A stretch of DNA of 64,000 nt, taken from contig NZ_WKJJ01000016.1 of NCBI RefSeq assembly GCF_009674485.1, forward strand, positions 124,001 through 188,000, written 5' to 3'. Position 1 is the first letter of the stretch. Each line of letters opens with the position of its first letter. Under the pieces are notes generated by a model, which saw only the letters and a program-made list of their open reading frames with translations, made no database searches and was not told the DNA's origin. Origin of the DNA: Pseudoduganella rivuli. GTDB lineage: Bacteria; Pseudomonadota; Gammaproteobacteria; Burkholderiales; Burkholderiaceae_D. Position numbers and translations under genes: made by a program. Positions 34,634 to 44,044 of this stretch are shown piece by piece.

Positions 34634-35410
34634 TTACATCGCCGTCATGCCATCGTCGGCGGAAATCACGGCGCCATTGATGAAATGCGCTTCATCGCCC
34701 GCCAGCAATAACAGTAAGCCATCGAGGTCTTCCGGCTTGCCGGGACGCTTACGGGGCAGCATTTCAATGAGTTTGCGGCCCTGCTCGCTGGCAAAATAAT
34801 CTTCATTGATTTCCGTGGAAATGTAACCCGGGCAAATCGCGTTGACGTTGATGCCGTATTTACCCCATTCCACCGCCATGGCCTTGGTCATTTGCACCAC
34901 GCCGGCCTTGCTCATGCAATACACGCCGATTTGCGGCAATACCCGCAAGCCCGCCACCGATGCGATATTGATGATGCGGTGCTGCTTTTTCGGATCGCCC
35001 TTGGCGCGGGCGATCATGCGCTTGGCGGTTTCCTGCGCGACGAAGAACGCCCCCCGTAAATTGGTATCCATGACAAAGGAATAATCTTCCGGCGTCACGT
35101 CGACTAATCGTTGCGTTGTAGACACACCGGAATTATTCACGAGGATATCGATCTGGCCCGCCTCGGTTTCCGCGTGGGCAATGGCGGATTTGATGCTGGC
35201 ATAGTCGGTGACGTCGAGCGCCACCACGTGGGCCGCGCCGCCGTCCGCTTCGATTTCCGCGCGCAACTCCTTGAGCCGGTCGATCCGGCGCGAAGCCAGT
35301 ACCACTTGGGCTCCCGCCTGCGCCAGCACTTTGGCAAAACGCGCGCCGAGGCCGCTGGAAGCGCCGGTAATCAGCGCGATCTTTCCTTCAAAATTCACTT
35401 CGATGCCCAC
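34634..35410 (-). CDS. Short-chain dehydrogenase/reductase
   Basis: 258 residues, classical SDR. TGASSGLGARFA is the nucleotide site, NNSG the structural motif, and Ser in IASVAGLRV with YCMSK the catalytic set. The C-terminus ISADDGMTAM resembles 3-oxoacyl-ACP reductase-like or 3-hydroxyacyl dehydrogenases (FabG-type). The start is GTG 35410, with AGGAGTGG before it; no in-frame ATG is closer to the fold. It lies next to scoAB and upstream of ETF-QO (divergent), so a role in fatty-acid or hydroxyacyl metabolism is plausible. Confidence 0.9.
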   Translation of the reverse strand: MGIEVNFEGKIALITGASSGLGARFAKVLAQAGAQVVLASRRIDRLKELRAEIEADGGAAHVVALDVTDYASIKSAIAHAETEAGQIDILVNNSGVSTTQRLVDVTPEDYSFVMDTNLRGAFFVAQETAKRMIARAKGDPKKQHRIINIASVAGLRVLPQIGVYCMSKAGVVQMTKAMAVEWGKYGINVNAICPGYISTEINEDYFASEQGRKLIEMLPRKRPGKPEDLDGLLLLLAGDEAHFINGAVISADDGMTAM

Positions 35411-35619
35411 GGCGCCACTCCTGTCTTGTTATTGGCTTCGCCAGTTGCGCAAAGGGTCGCTCAGCGCGCTCTGGTCTGCCCGTAATCATTACACAAAAAA
35501 CAGTATTAGATTGCAGCGTCTAGGATTGTCCCGCAAAATGGCGCCCAAGTGACCAAACATTTCAGCACGTTCGTGCTATTATTTTCAAAAGCTTTCGAAA
35601 CACAGATACTATAAAAACT

Positions 35620-37296
35620 ATGACACAGCCAAACAACCTCGTAGAACAGTACGGCCCGCGCGATGCGATGGAATATGACGTCGTGATCGTCGGCGGCGGC
35701 CCCGCGGGCTTGTCCGCGGCCATCAAGATCAAACAGCTGGCCGCAGCCAAAGGCCAGGAAATTTCCGTCGTCGTGCTGGAAAAAGGCGGCGAACTGGGCG
35801 CCCACACGCTGTCCGGCGCCATCATGGATCCGAAAGCCCTCACCGAGCTGATCCCTGACTGGAAAGAAAAAGGCGCGCCGCTCAACACGCCGGTCACGGA
35901 AGACCGCTTCATGCTGCTGACGGAAACCAAGTCCTACAAGTCGCCGGACATGCTGTTGCCGGAATGCTTCCAGAACCATGGCAATTACATTGTTTCGCTG
36001 GGCAACGTGGTGCGCTGGCTGGGCCAGCAAGCCGAAGCGCTGGGCGTGGAAATCTTCCCCGGTTTCGCGGCGGCCGAAGTACTGTACAACGATGACGGTT
36101 CCGTCAAAGGCGTTGCCACCGGCAACATGGGCGTCAAGCGTGACGGCGAAGCCGGTCCCGACTTCCAGTTGGGCATGGAATTGCACGGCAAATACACGCT
36201 GTTCGCCGAAGGCGCGCGCGGCCACCTGGGCAAACAAGTCATCGCCAAATATAAACTGGATGAAGGCAAGGACCCGCAGGCCTACGGCATCGGTATCAAG
36301 GAATTGTGGGAAATCGATCCGGCCAAGCACCAGCCAGGCCTCGTGATCCACACGGCCGGCTGGCCGCTGGACAGCAAGACGTACGGCGGGTCGTTCCTGT
36401 ACCACCTGGAAAACAACCAGGTCGTGATCGGCTACATCGTCGGCCTGAACTATGAAAACCCGTACCTGTCGCCGTACGAGGAATTCCAGCGTTATAAAAC
36501 CCACCCGACGATCCGCACCTTCCTGGAAGGCGGCAAGCGCATTTCGTATGGCGCCCGCGCGATCACGGCCGGCGGCCTGCAATCGCTGCCGAAACTGAGC
36601 TTCCCGGGCGGCGCGCTGATCGGTTGCGACGCGGGCTTCCTGAACATGAGCCGTATCAAGGGCAGCCATGCCGCCATCAAATCGGGCATGCTGGCCGCCG
36701 AAGCGGCGTTCGAAGCGCTGCTTGATAACCGTGCCAATGACGAACTGGTCTCGTTCCCGGTGAAATTCGAGCAATCGTGGCTGCACGAAGAACTGTACGT
36801 GGCCCGTAACGTCAAGCAATGGCTGAGCCGTGGCCTGTACCTGGGCGCCATCATGACGGGTATCGACCAGTTGATCTTCCGCGGCAAGGCGCCATGGACC
36901 TTGCACCACTCGCACGCCGACCATGAATGCCTGAAGCCGGCGTCGAACTACCAGCCGATTGTTTACCCTAAACCGGATGGCAAGATCACGTTCGACCGCC
37001 TGTCGTCGGTATTTATTTCCAATACCAACCACGCGGAAGACCAGCCGATCCACCTGACCTTGAAGAACGCCAACATCCCGGTCGATGTCAACCTGGCCAA
37101 GTTTGCCGGCCCGGAATCGCGCTACTGCCCGGCCGGCGTGTATGAATTCATCAAGACCGATGAAGGCAAGGACCGCCTGCAGATCAATGCGCAAAACTGC
37201 GTACACTGCAAAACCTGCGATATCAAGGACCCAACCCAGAACATCGTCTGGGTGACGCCGGAAGGCGGCGGCGGTCCGAACTATCCAAATATGTAA
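35620..37296 (+). CDS. Electron transfer flavoprotein-ubiquinone oxidoreductase
   Basis: 558 residues. An N-terminal FAD-binding motif (VVIVGGGPAGLSAAI) is near 22-36. The quinone-binding and membrane-surface region carries GGLQSLPKLSFPGGALIGCDAGF. The 4Fe-4S cluster is held by Cys503 (RYCPAGVYEF), Cys527, Cys530 and Cys533 (NCVHCKTCDIKDP). It passes electrons from ETF, reduced by acyl-CoA dehydrogenases, to ubiquinone on the inner membrane. Monocistronic with its own terminator. Gene symbol usage varies (etfD, etfQO, fixC-like), so it is left blank. Confidence 0.96.
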   Translation: MTQPNNLVEQYGPRDAMEYDVVIVGGGPAGLSAAIKIKQLAAAKGQEISVVVLEKGGELGAHTLSGAIMDPKALTELIPDWKEKGAPLNTPVTEDRFMLLTETKSYKSPDMLLPECFQNHGNYIVSLGNVVRWLGQQAEALGVEIFPGFAAAEVLYNDDGSVKGVATGNMGVKRDGEAGPDFQLGMELHGKYTLFAEGARGHLGKQVIAKYKLDEGKDPQAYGIGIKELWEIDPAKHQPGLVIHTAGWPLDSKTYGGSFLYHLENNQVVIGYIVGLNYENPYLSPYEEFQRYKTHPTIRTFLEGGKRISYGARAITAGGLQSLPKLSFPGGALIGCDAGFLNMSRIKGSHAAIKSGMLAAEAAFEALLDNRANDELVSFPVKFEQSWLHEELYVARNVKQWLSRGLYLGAIMTGIDQLIFRGKAPWTLHHSHADHECLKPASNYQPIVYPKPDGKITFDRLSSVFISNTNHAEDQPIHLTLKNANIPVDVNLAKFAGPESRYCPAGVYEFIKTDEGKDRLQINAQNCVHCKTCDIKDPTQNIVWVTPEGGGGPNYPNM

Positions 37297-37330
37297 CTGC
37301 CGAAGTAACTTCGTGTAAACAAATAGCAAC

Positions 37331-37364
37331 ACAGCGCAGCCTCCGGACTGCGCTGTTTTGTTTT
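37331..37364 (+). terminator. Rho-independent terminator after ETF-QO
   Basis: ACAGCGCAG (37331-37339) pairs with CTGCGCTGT (37348-37356) over an 8 nt loop, followed by TTTGTTTT. It separates ETF-QO from the flagellar locus. Confidence 0.85.
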
Positions 37365-37557
37365 GTGGCATCATTAGAGGATGTAAAACCGCAGGTGTGG
37401 ACGGGGGTGAAGTCCCTAAACGCAAAAAAATCAAAAAAAACTTCAAAATTTCTCTTAAGCACTTAATGCCCGCTGCGAATTGGTCGTCTTGTACTTGGGA
37501 GAGCGCAGATAACGCAACGCTGCTCTGAATCGAACCCACCTACACCAGGAGTTTTTC

Positions 37558-38445
37558 ATGCTGAGCCTTCATACCAACAACGCAGCCCTGTCCGCGCAAA
37601 ACTCGATCTCCCGGACGCAGAGCCACCTGTCGACGTCGATGACCCGTTTGAGCACCGGCTACCGCATCAACTCGGCAATGGATGATGCGGCTGGCCTGCA
37701 GATCGCAACCCGCCTGCAAGCGCAAACCAGCGGTATGGGCATGGCCATGCGCAACACGCAGAATTCGATCTCGATGATCCAGACCGCCGACGGCGCGCTG
37801 GACGAGACCACGTCGATCCTGGTTCGCATGAAAGACCTGGCGACCCAGTCCGCAGACGGTTCCGCAACCGACGTTGACCGTTCGGCCATGCAGTCGGAAT
37901 ACGACGCGCTGACCGACGAGCTGACCAACATCGTGTCGAACACGTCGTTCGGCGGCACCACGCTGCTGAGCTCGAAAGCCGACTCGAAATTCAACGTGGC
38001 GATCAACTTCCAGATCGGTTCCGCTGAATCCGAACAGATGGGCGTGGATATCTCCGCCCTGCTGACCACGATGCACACCAACCTGACCGCCACCAACGGC
38101 GGCCACGTCTTCGCTGCCGATGGCACCGTGGGCGCAGGCACCGGTACCGGCATCGCGACCGCCGACGCGGCCAACGACATGATCACCACCCTGTCGACCG
38201 CCATCGAAGGCGTATCGAACGTACGTTCGTCGCTGGGTGCAGCCGCCAACCGTCTGGACCACGTGTACAACAACTTGTCGAACATGTCGACCAACACGAA
38301 GAACGCTTCCGGCCGCATCATGGACGTCGACTTCGCAACGGAATCGGCATCGATGATGTCGAGCCAGATGCTGCTGCAAGCTGGCACCGCAATGCTGAAA
38401 CAAAGCAACAGCCAGTCCTCGCTGGTTCTGTCCCTGCTGCAATAA
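37558..38445 (+). CDS. Flagellin (lateral/Flag-2-like)
   Basis: 295 residues, compact. The N-terminal D0/D1 is MLSLHTNNAALSAQNSIS... with RLSTGYRINSAMDDAAGLQIATRL. The C-terminal D0/D1 has ASGRIMDVDFATESASMMSSQMLLQAGTAML and ends SLVLSLLQ. The central variable domain is very short (about 90 residues), as in lateral flagellins. AGGAG lies 8 nt before the ATG. A terminator follows. The locus around it has the order of Flag-2 systems, where lafA encodes the filament. Its assignment as a second (lateral) flagellin rests on that context. Confidence 0.92.
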   Translation: MLSLHTNNAALSAQNSISRTQSHLSTSMTRLSTGYRINSAMDDAAGLQIATRLQAQTSGMGMAMRNTQNSISMIQTADGALDETTSILVRMKDLATQSADGSATDVDRSAMQSEYDALTDELTNIVSNTSFGGTTLLSSKADSKFNVAINFQIGSAESEQMGVDISALLTTMHTNLTATNGGHVFAADGTVGAGTGTGIATADAANDMITTLSTAIEGVSNVRSSLGAAANRLDHVYNNLSNMSTNTKNASGRIMDVDFATESASMMSSQMLLQAGTAMLKQSNSQSSLVLSLLQ

Positions 38446-38475
38446 TTGCAATCGTAATTACTGCTGTAGCGATCT

Positions 38476-38497
38476 CCAGGGCGTTTTTTCGCCCTGG
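38476..38497. repeat. Stem-loop after flagellin
   Basis: CCAGGGCG (38476-38483) and CGCCCTGG (38490-38497) with a T-rich loop. It precedes the main terminator and may stabilise the 3' end of the abundant flagellin mRNA. Confidence 0.55.
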
Positions 38498-38505
38498 ACA
38501 ACAGG

Positions 38506-38538
38506 AGCCAACCGGGATTACGGTTGGCTTCTTTTTTT
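38506..38538 (+). terminator. Rho-independent terminator of the flagellin gene
   Basis: AGCCAACCG (38506-38514) pairs with CGGTTGGCT (38521-38529) and is followed by TCTTTTTTT. It is strong enough to make flagellin a single-gene transcript. Confidence 0.9.
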
Positions 38539-38558
38539 ACAACTCGTAAAATCGGGTT

Positions 38559-39506
38559 ATGGCAATAGATCGATTAACTCCTCCCGCAGCCACGCTGACG
38601 GTGCCGGAACGGATCGTCCGCGAACAGCCTGGCCAGGCCCAGGTGGTTCCGCCGGTCGGAACCGTGCCGGGCGAAGAGGCCAGCTTTTCCCTGCCACCGG
38701 GCTTGCCCGCGGCAGTGGGTGCGATCGTCGATGCGCCAGAAACCATGCTGCCCCACACGGGGCTCAACACGCTCGCCAACATCCTGCACGCGCAGCCGGC
38801 CAATATGGCCGATCCCGCCGCGCTGCGTCCCGATCAATTGCAAATGTCGCGCCAACTGGTGTGGCAACAGCCGGACCCGAATACCATGGCCCAGTCATGG
38901 GCCGTGATGGTGCGCACCTATGGCGAACAGCGCGCCGCCCTGATGGACCAGGCCAATGGCCGCAAACTGCCGTCCGGTATCTTCATGACGGACCAGGCGC
39001 AAAGCGCCGTGCGCGATGGCCGCGCCGCGCCCATGCTGGTCAGTGAAATGGAATCGTGGCGCTTCGCCGTCTATGCGTGGGGCGCGGAAAAGCTGGTGCT
39101 GCGCGTGGTCTCGCGCGATCCCGGCCTGCCGGACGAACCGCGCCGCAAACGCGCCCGTATCGCCATCCGCCTGGAACTCACGCTGCCCGACATCGGCAAG
39201 ATCCTGGTGCAGATGGAACCGGCCGGCGACGGCGTGGTGCTGGAAATCGGCGCCAACCAGAACGCCGCCATGGAATACATGCGTGAAATGCTGCCGCAAC
39301 TGGCCGCCATCATTTCCCGCAACGGCCTGACCCTGGTGCGCTGCCACCTGATGCGGGAACTGGCGCCCGTGCGCGAAGAATACAACAACCCGACCCGCGT
39401 GCAGACCGCCATGCTGACGCAGTCGGTGTTCAAATCCATGGCGGAAGTGGCGGTCCTGCTGTCGCAGCCGCAACAGCCCAAAGACCTGTTTTCAGAGTCG
39501 GCGTAA
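38559..39506 (+). CDS. Flagellar protein with a FliK C-terminal-like domain
   Basis: 315 residues. The N-terminal 180 residues are Pro/Ala-rich and unfamiliar. The C-terminal part (about 200-285) shows the pattern of the FliK C-terminal fold: RLELTLPDIGKILVQMEPAG, then GVVLEIGANQNAAMEYMREM and PQLAAIISRNGLTLVRCHLM, matching 'L-x-P-x-x-LG-x-(V/I)-x-V-x' followed by 'L-x-x-L-x-x-x-G-L'. It lies directly after the flagellin terminator. A full FliK is present at 55.5 kb, so this is either a second hook/rod-length factor or a related export protein. No name is assigned. Confidence 0.6.
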   Translation: MAIDRLTPPAATLTVPERIVREQPGQAQVVPPVGTVPGEEASFSLPPGLPAAVGAIVDAPETMLPHTGLNTLANILHAQPANMADPAALRPDQLQMSRQLVWQQPDPNTMAQSWAVMVRTYGEQRAALMDQANGRKLPSGIFMTDQAQSAVRDGRAAPMLVSEMESWRFAVYAWGAEKLVLRVVSRDPGLPDEPRRKRARIAIRLELTLPDIGKILVQMEPAGDGVVLEIGANQNAAMEYMREMLPQLAAIISRNGLTLVRCHLMRELAPVREEYNNPTRVQTAMLTQSVFKSMAEVAVLLSQPQQPKDLFSESA

Positions 39507-39514
39507 CCCCCCGG

Positions 39515-40672
39515 TTATTTCGGCAACACTTCAAACGCCAGCAACTGCGTCACCTGTCCCGCGCCAAACGCGTCGAAATTGTCATCCGATACCAGCACGA
39601 TGGAATGGTGGCCGTTGGCCAGGCGCGGTCCCCATGCCATGCCCTCGATGCAGTCGATCCGGATGCCCAGCGTAGTCAAATCCAGCACCAGGCGTTTTTT
39701 CACCGGCGTATAGCCGGCGTCGGCCAGTGATGCCAGCCGGCTGACGTCGGTCGCGCCATCCGTGTCGATTTCATAAATGCGGGCATGGAACTGGATAGTC
39801 TGGCCCGGCGCCGGCTGCACCACGGCGCGCTCCAGCACCAGCAAGCGGTGGCTGTCGATGGCAAGAATCTCGCTGACGCCGTTTTCCGCCGCGCCGGACG
39901 AAGGCGTGGCGCCCGGCACCGCGTCGATGCGGTACGCATATTGCGCCTTCATGGTCCCCGTCAAGTCATGGCGGGTAATGCGCGACACTGCCCCACTGGT
40001 GGCCGTGGCGGGCGCGCCATCGGCGTACACCGGCCCTTCCATCGCCACCCACAGCGACTTGCCGTCGGCGGCAAAGCTCATCGCCTCATAGCTGAGGTTC
40101 ATGCGCGAACCCTGCGTCTGCGCCGCCGACACGCTGAACATGAATGGCGTCGGCAAGCTTTCCAAGGTGCCGCCATCGGCCGCCGCGTGGCGCACGAACG
40201 GTTGCAAGCCCAGCGAACGGTCGCCTTCGCTGCTCCACCAGATCGAACCGTCGCGCGGATCGAAGCGGATCGATTCCGGGTCCGCCACTTCCCCACCCCG
40301 CTGCGCATACTGGGCGCGCGACGGGTACTGGCTGCCGTCGGCCTGGCGCAAATACATCGCGTCGCGCAATTCCGCGCCGCCAAAGCCATCCAGGCCGTAA
40401 TTCAATCGCGCGGTATAAAAGCGCGCGGGGCTCTGATCGGAACGGTCGTCGCTGACGAGGATCCAGTTACCAGAGGCCGGGTCGTAATCGATGCCGGACA
40501 GGCCGCCCACCACGGTGCCCTTAAATACCGTCGTCAGTGGAATGCGCTGTTCGCCCAGCAATTTCAGGCCGCCCACGGAGCGGTCGGGCTCACCGCCGCC
40601 GCAGCCGGCCAGGATGGCGGCCACGGCGATCGCAGAGACAGTCAGGCGTGAGATAAAAGTGGGCAGGCTCAT
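39515..40672 (-). CDS. Esterase-like phytase-domain lipoprotein
   Basis: 385 residues. A lipobox (AAILAGC, Cys24) gives a lipoprotein. The body is a beta-propeller-like phytase-like domain: GTVVGGLSGIDYDPASGNWILVSDD, RFDPRDGSIWWSSEGD, and ending DCIEGMAWGPRLANGHHSIVLVSDDNFD. The family is annotated as esterase-like activity of phytase; true activity is unproven. It is convergent with the FliK-C-like gene and interrupts the flagellar locus between the flagellin and flhA sections. It has no obvious flagellar role. Confidence 0.85.
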   Translation of the reverse strand: MSLPTFISRLTVSAIAVAAILAGCGGGEPDRSVGGLKLLGEQRIPLTTVFKGTVVGGLSGIDYDPASGNWILVSDDRSDQSPARFYTARLNYGLDGFGGAELRDAMYLRQADGSQYPSRAQYAQRGGEVADPESIRFDPRDGSIWWSSEGDRSLGLQPFVRHAAADGGTLESLPTPFMFSVSAAQTQGSRMNLSYEAMSFAADGKSLWVAMEGPVYADGAPATATSGAVSRITRHDLTGTMKAQYAYRIDAVPGATPSSGAAENGVSEILAIDSHRLLVLERAVVQPAPGQTIQFHARIYEIDTDGATDVSRLASLADAGYTPVKKRLVLDLTTLGIRIDCIEGMAWGPRLANGHHSIVLVSDDNFDAFGAGQVTQLLAFEVLPK

Positions 40673-40820
40673 GATGTGCTATGTAATGGTTGTTATGGCA
40701 ACCGTTACATTCTATGAGCCGTGTTCCCCGCATGCCGCAGGGTGCACACTATAAGCAATATTGCTTTTGGATGATGGGCAGCGCTACACCTATACGCCGC
40801 CGATGATACCGATCAATGCG

Positions 40821-42908
40821 TCAGCCGACCGTGCCGATGATCGACACTTCGCGGTTTTCCGGCACTTCGTTATACGACAGCACATGCAAGCCCGGCGCAA
40901 ACAAGCGCGCATAGCGGGCCAGCAGCGGCCGGATTTGCGGCAGCACCAGCAACAGCGGCGGCGTGGCCTGCTGCTTCATCTGCTCGCGCGCCACCGGCAT
41001 GTTCACTTGCAGCTGCGCCAGCAAGTGCGGGTCGATCGGATAGTTGTCCAGCACGACCTTGCCGCCCTGGCGCGCCTGGTTCAGCGAACCCAGCAGCATA
41101 TTTTCCAGTTCACCGCCCAGGTTGAAGGCCAGCATTTCCGATTTCTGGCCAAACAGGCCGGACACGATCTGGCGCCGCAGCGCGCAGCGCACTTCGGCCG
41201 CCAGCAGGATCGGGTCCTTGGTGGTTTCCGACGAATCCAGCAACGTGGTCGCAATCGGTACGATATCCTTGAGCGACACGTTTTCCGTCAACAGCACGCG
41301 GAACACGCGCAGCAGTTGCGTATGGGTCATCGCCTTTTCCAGCTGGCCGGCCAGCTTGGGCGACAGCGCCGTCAGGCGTTCCAGGATGGCCGGCACGTCT
41401 TCATGGCGGAACAGTTCCGGCAAGTATTCGCGCGTCAGCTTCGACAGGTGGGTGGCGATCGCCGATGGCGCTTCCACCACCTGGTAGCCCAGCCCCAGCG
41501 CGTTGGCTTTCTCTCCCACTTCGATCCACGTCACCGGCATGCCGTAGGCCGGTTCCACGCCGGGGATGCCGTCGATCTTGCCGTACACGGTGGGCGACGG
41601 AATCGCCATCAGCCGGTCCGGGAAGACCTCGGCCTGCGCCACCACGGCGCCCGACAGCATCACCGCGTATTGCGACGGCTTCAGCCCCAGGTCGTCGCGC
41701 ACCACCACTTGCGGCAACACCATGCCCATCTGTTCGGAAATACTTTGCCGCACGCCGCGGATGCGCTTGGTCAGCGGTTCTCCGTGGTTCTTGTCGATCA
41801 GGCCCACCAGCTTGTAGCCCACCGTCACCTGCAGCGGCTGCACGGCCGGCAGCGATTGCCACTCCAGCTCCGGCGCCTTTTCTTCCTTCAGCGCCGCTTC
41901 GATGGCTTTCATGGCGGAATTGTCGGGCGCCTCGACCCGCTGGCTCAGCTTCCACGCGACAAAGCCCAGTACGCCGGCAAAGGTCATGAACACCAGCCAC
42001 GGCATGCCCGGCACGACGGCCAGGATCACCATCAGCCCGGCCGCGCTGCCGATCACGCTCGGCGACGACAGCACCTGCTTGGCGACCGTGTCTTCGAAGT
42101 CGCCGGCGTCGGAAATGCGGGTGACCAGGATGGCCGATGCGGCCGACAGCAGCAGCGCCGGGATTTGCGCCACCAGGCCGTCACCGATGGTCAGCAGTGC
42201 GTACTGGCGGAACGCGTCGCCAAACGACATGTTGTGCATCAGCGAACCAATCGCGACGCCGCCCACCATGTTGATGATCAGGATCAGGATCGACGCCACC
42301 GCATCGCCGCGCACGAACTTCGACGCGCCGTCCATGGCGCCATAGAAGTCCGCTTCCATCGCCACGTCGCGGCGGCGTTCCTGGGCTTTTTCCTGGTTGA
42401 TCAGGCCCGCATTGAGGTCGGCGTCGATCGCCATCTGCTTGCCGGGCAAGGCGTCCAGGGTGAAGCGGGCCGACACTTCGGAAATCCGTTCCGCGCCCTT
42501 GGTCACGACAATGAAGTTAATGATCATCAGGATCACGAACACCACCAGGCCGACCACGTAGTTGCCGCCAATGACGACGTTACCGAAGGCTTCGATCACG
42601 TGACCGGCGGCGGCCGTGCCTTCATGGCCGCGCAGCAGCACCACGCGGGTCGACGCCACGTTCAGGGTCAGCCGCATCAGCGTGGTGGCCAGGATCACGG
42701 TCGGGAACACCGAGAAGTCCAGCGGCCGCTTGGCCGACACGCTGACCAGGATGACGATCAGCGCCAGCACGATGTTGAAGGTGAACAGGATGTCCAGCAA
42801 TGCCGGCGGCAACGGCAGGATGATCATGCCGAGGATCGCCAGCACGAACAATGGTGTCGCGAACTTGTGGCGCCGCAATTCAGTGACAATGCGGTTCAGG
42901 AGATTCAT
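40821..42908 (-). CDS. flhA: Flagellar export gate protein FlhA (Flag-2 LfhA-like)
   Basis: 695 residues. Eight membrane helices (about 20-310) contain the conserved FHIPEP segment PLDFSVFPTVILATTLMRLTLN and the cytoplasmic loop GAERISEVSARFTLDALPGKQMAIDADL. The C-terminal domain (about 350-695) forms the export ring that docks FliT/FliS chaperone complexes. It overlaps flhB by one base (TAATG). It ends the leftward operon fliM-N-P-Q-R-flhB-flhA. FlhA plus FlhB, FliP, FliQ and FliR form the proton-driven export gate. Confidence 0.96.
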   Translation of the reverse strand: MNLLNRIVTELRRHKFATPLFVLAILGMIILPLPPALLDILFTFNIVLALIVILVSVSAKRPLDFSVFPTVILATTLMRLTLNVASTRVVLLRGHEGTAAAGHVIEAFGNVVIGGNYVVGLVVFVILMIINFIVVTKGAERISEVSARFTLDALPGKQMAIDADLNAGLINQEKAQERRRDVAMEADFYGAMDGASKFVRGDAVASILILIINMVGGVAIGSLMHNMSFGDAFRQYALLTIGDGLVAQIPALLLSAASAILVTRISDAGDFEDTVAKQVLSSPSVIGSAAGLMVILAVVPGMPWLVFMTFAGVLGFVAWKLSQRVEAPDNSAMKAIEAALKEEKAPELEWQSLPAVQPLQVTVGYKLVGLIDKNHGEPLTKRIRGVRQSISEQMGMVLPQVVVRDDLGLKPSQYAVMLSGAVVAQAEVFPDRLMAIPSPTVYGKIDGIPGVEPAYGMPVTWIEVGEKANALGLGYQVVEAPSAIATHLSKLTREYLPELFRHEDVPAILERLTALSPKLAGQLEKAMTHTQLLRVFRVLLTENVSLKDIVPIATTLLDSSETTKDPILLAAEVRCALRRQIVSGLFGQKSEMLAFNLGGELENMLLGSLNQARQGGKVVLDNYPIDPHLLAQLQVNMPVAREQMKQQATPPLLLVLPQIRPLLARYARLFAPGLHVLSYNEVPENREVSIIGTVG

Positions 42909-44044
42909 CAGGGTCTTGCCTCACTCATAGCTTCAGGTACAGGTATATCGGATGGGAACAGCGGCTCGTTGCCGCGCTGGCCGGAGCGGAACGACTTCAG
43001 CGCCAGTACGTAATTCAGCACTTGCGAGACCGCCGCGTACAGCTGCACGGGGATCTGCTGGTTCACCTGGCTGGTATTGTAGATGGCGCGCGCCAGCGGT
43101 GGCAGGGGCATCACTTCAATGTTGTGTTCCATGGCGATCTGGCGGATGAACAGCGCCATTTCATCGACACCCTTTGCCAGCACATAAGGCGCTTCGGCCC
43201 GCGTTTCGTCATAGCGCAGCGCCACCGCATAGTGTTCCGGGTTGGTGATCACCACGTCGGCCTGCGGCACGGTCTTGCGCGCCGCGCGCTGCGCCAGCGC
43301 CCGCTGCAACTGGCGGATGCGCTGCCGCACTTCCGGGCGGCCTTCGCTGCTCTTGAATTCTTCCTTCAGATCCTGCTTCGACATGCGCTGGTTTTTCGCA
43401 TAGAAAAACGCCTGCGCCGGCACGTCGACGATGGCAAAGATGACGAACACGGAAATCAGCGCCATCAAGCCGTCCAGCATCAGCGCGCCGCCCGTCATCA
43501 ATGCATCGTTGAACGGCAGTGCCTGCAGGCGCGTGTAATCCTTCATGGTCGACGTGGCGATGTGCACCAGCACCCAGACCAGCACTGTGGCCTTTGCCAG
43601 CGACAGTGCGAATTCAAACGCGTGCTTGCCGGAGAACAGCCGCCCCAGGTTGCTGACCGGGGAAAAGCGCTCGAGTTTCGGTTCCCAGTGTTTGCTGGAA
43701 AACACCCAGCCGCCCGGCACCATACTGCCCAGGATGATCGCCATCGGCACCACGAACAGCGGCAGGATCATCTTGATCAGCAGCCACGTGGCCGACGAGA
43801 AAATGATCGACAGCGAGTTCAGCATCGAGCCTTCCGCTTCGTAATTGCCGAACGCCTGGTGGAACAATCCCCGCATGTCTTCCATGTAGGACGGCATCAG
43901 GAAAATAAACAGCTTCAGGGTCACCAGGATGCCGAGCGCCGTCGCCAGGTCCCGCGAACGGACGACCTGGCCCTCTTCCCGCGCCTTTTTCAGCTTCTGC
44001 GCTGAAGCCTTCTCTGACTTGTCGCCTGTGCTGTCGTCAGCCAT
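42908..44044 (-). CDS. flhB: Flagellar export switch protein FlhB (NPEH variant)
   Basis: 378 residues. Four membrane helices (about 35-215) and a cytoplasmic tail. The autocleavage site reads N268-P269-E270-H271 in VVITNPEHYAVALRYD instead of the canonical NPTH. Asn and Pro, which carry the chemistry, are kept. The linker SKQDLKEEFKSSEGRPEVRQRIR is normal. FlhB controls the change from rod/hook to filament export together with FliK. It overlaps fliR by 8 bp and flhA by 1 bp. Confidence 0.95.
   Translation of the reverse strand: MADDSTGDKSEKASAQKLKKAREEGQVVRSRDLATALGILVTLKLFIFLMPSYMEDMRGLFHQAFGNYEAEGSMLNSLSIIFSSATWLLIKMILPLFVVPMAIILGSMVPGGWVFSSKHWEPKLERFSPVSNLGRLFSGKHAFEFALSLAKATVLVWVLVHIATSTMKDYTRLQALPFNDALMTGGALMLDGLMALISVFVIFAIVDVPAQAFFYAKNQRMSKQDLKEEFKSSEGRPEVRQRIRQLQRALAQRAARKTVPQADVVITNPEHYAVALRYDETRAEAPYVLAKGVDEMALFIRQIAMEHNIEVMPLPPLARAIYNTSQVNQQIPVQLYAAVSQVLNYVLALKSFRSGQRGNEPLFPSDIPVPEAMSEARP

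Noticed and set aside
37456..37482. TAAG-N15-GCGAATTG upstream of flagellin as a sigma-28 promoter
   Set aside because: Only 4 of 8 positions match in the -10 box; too weak to list as a feature, although the gene is probably sigma-28 dependent.
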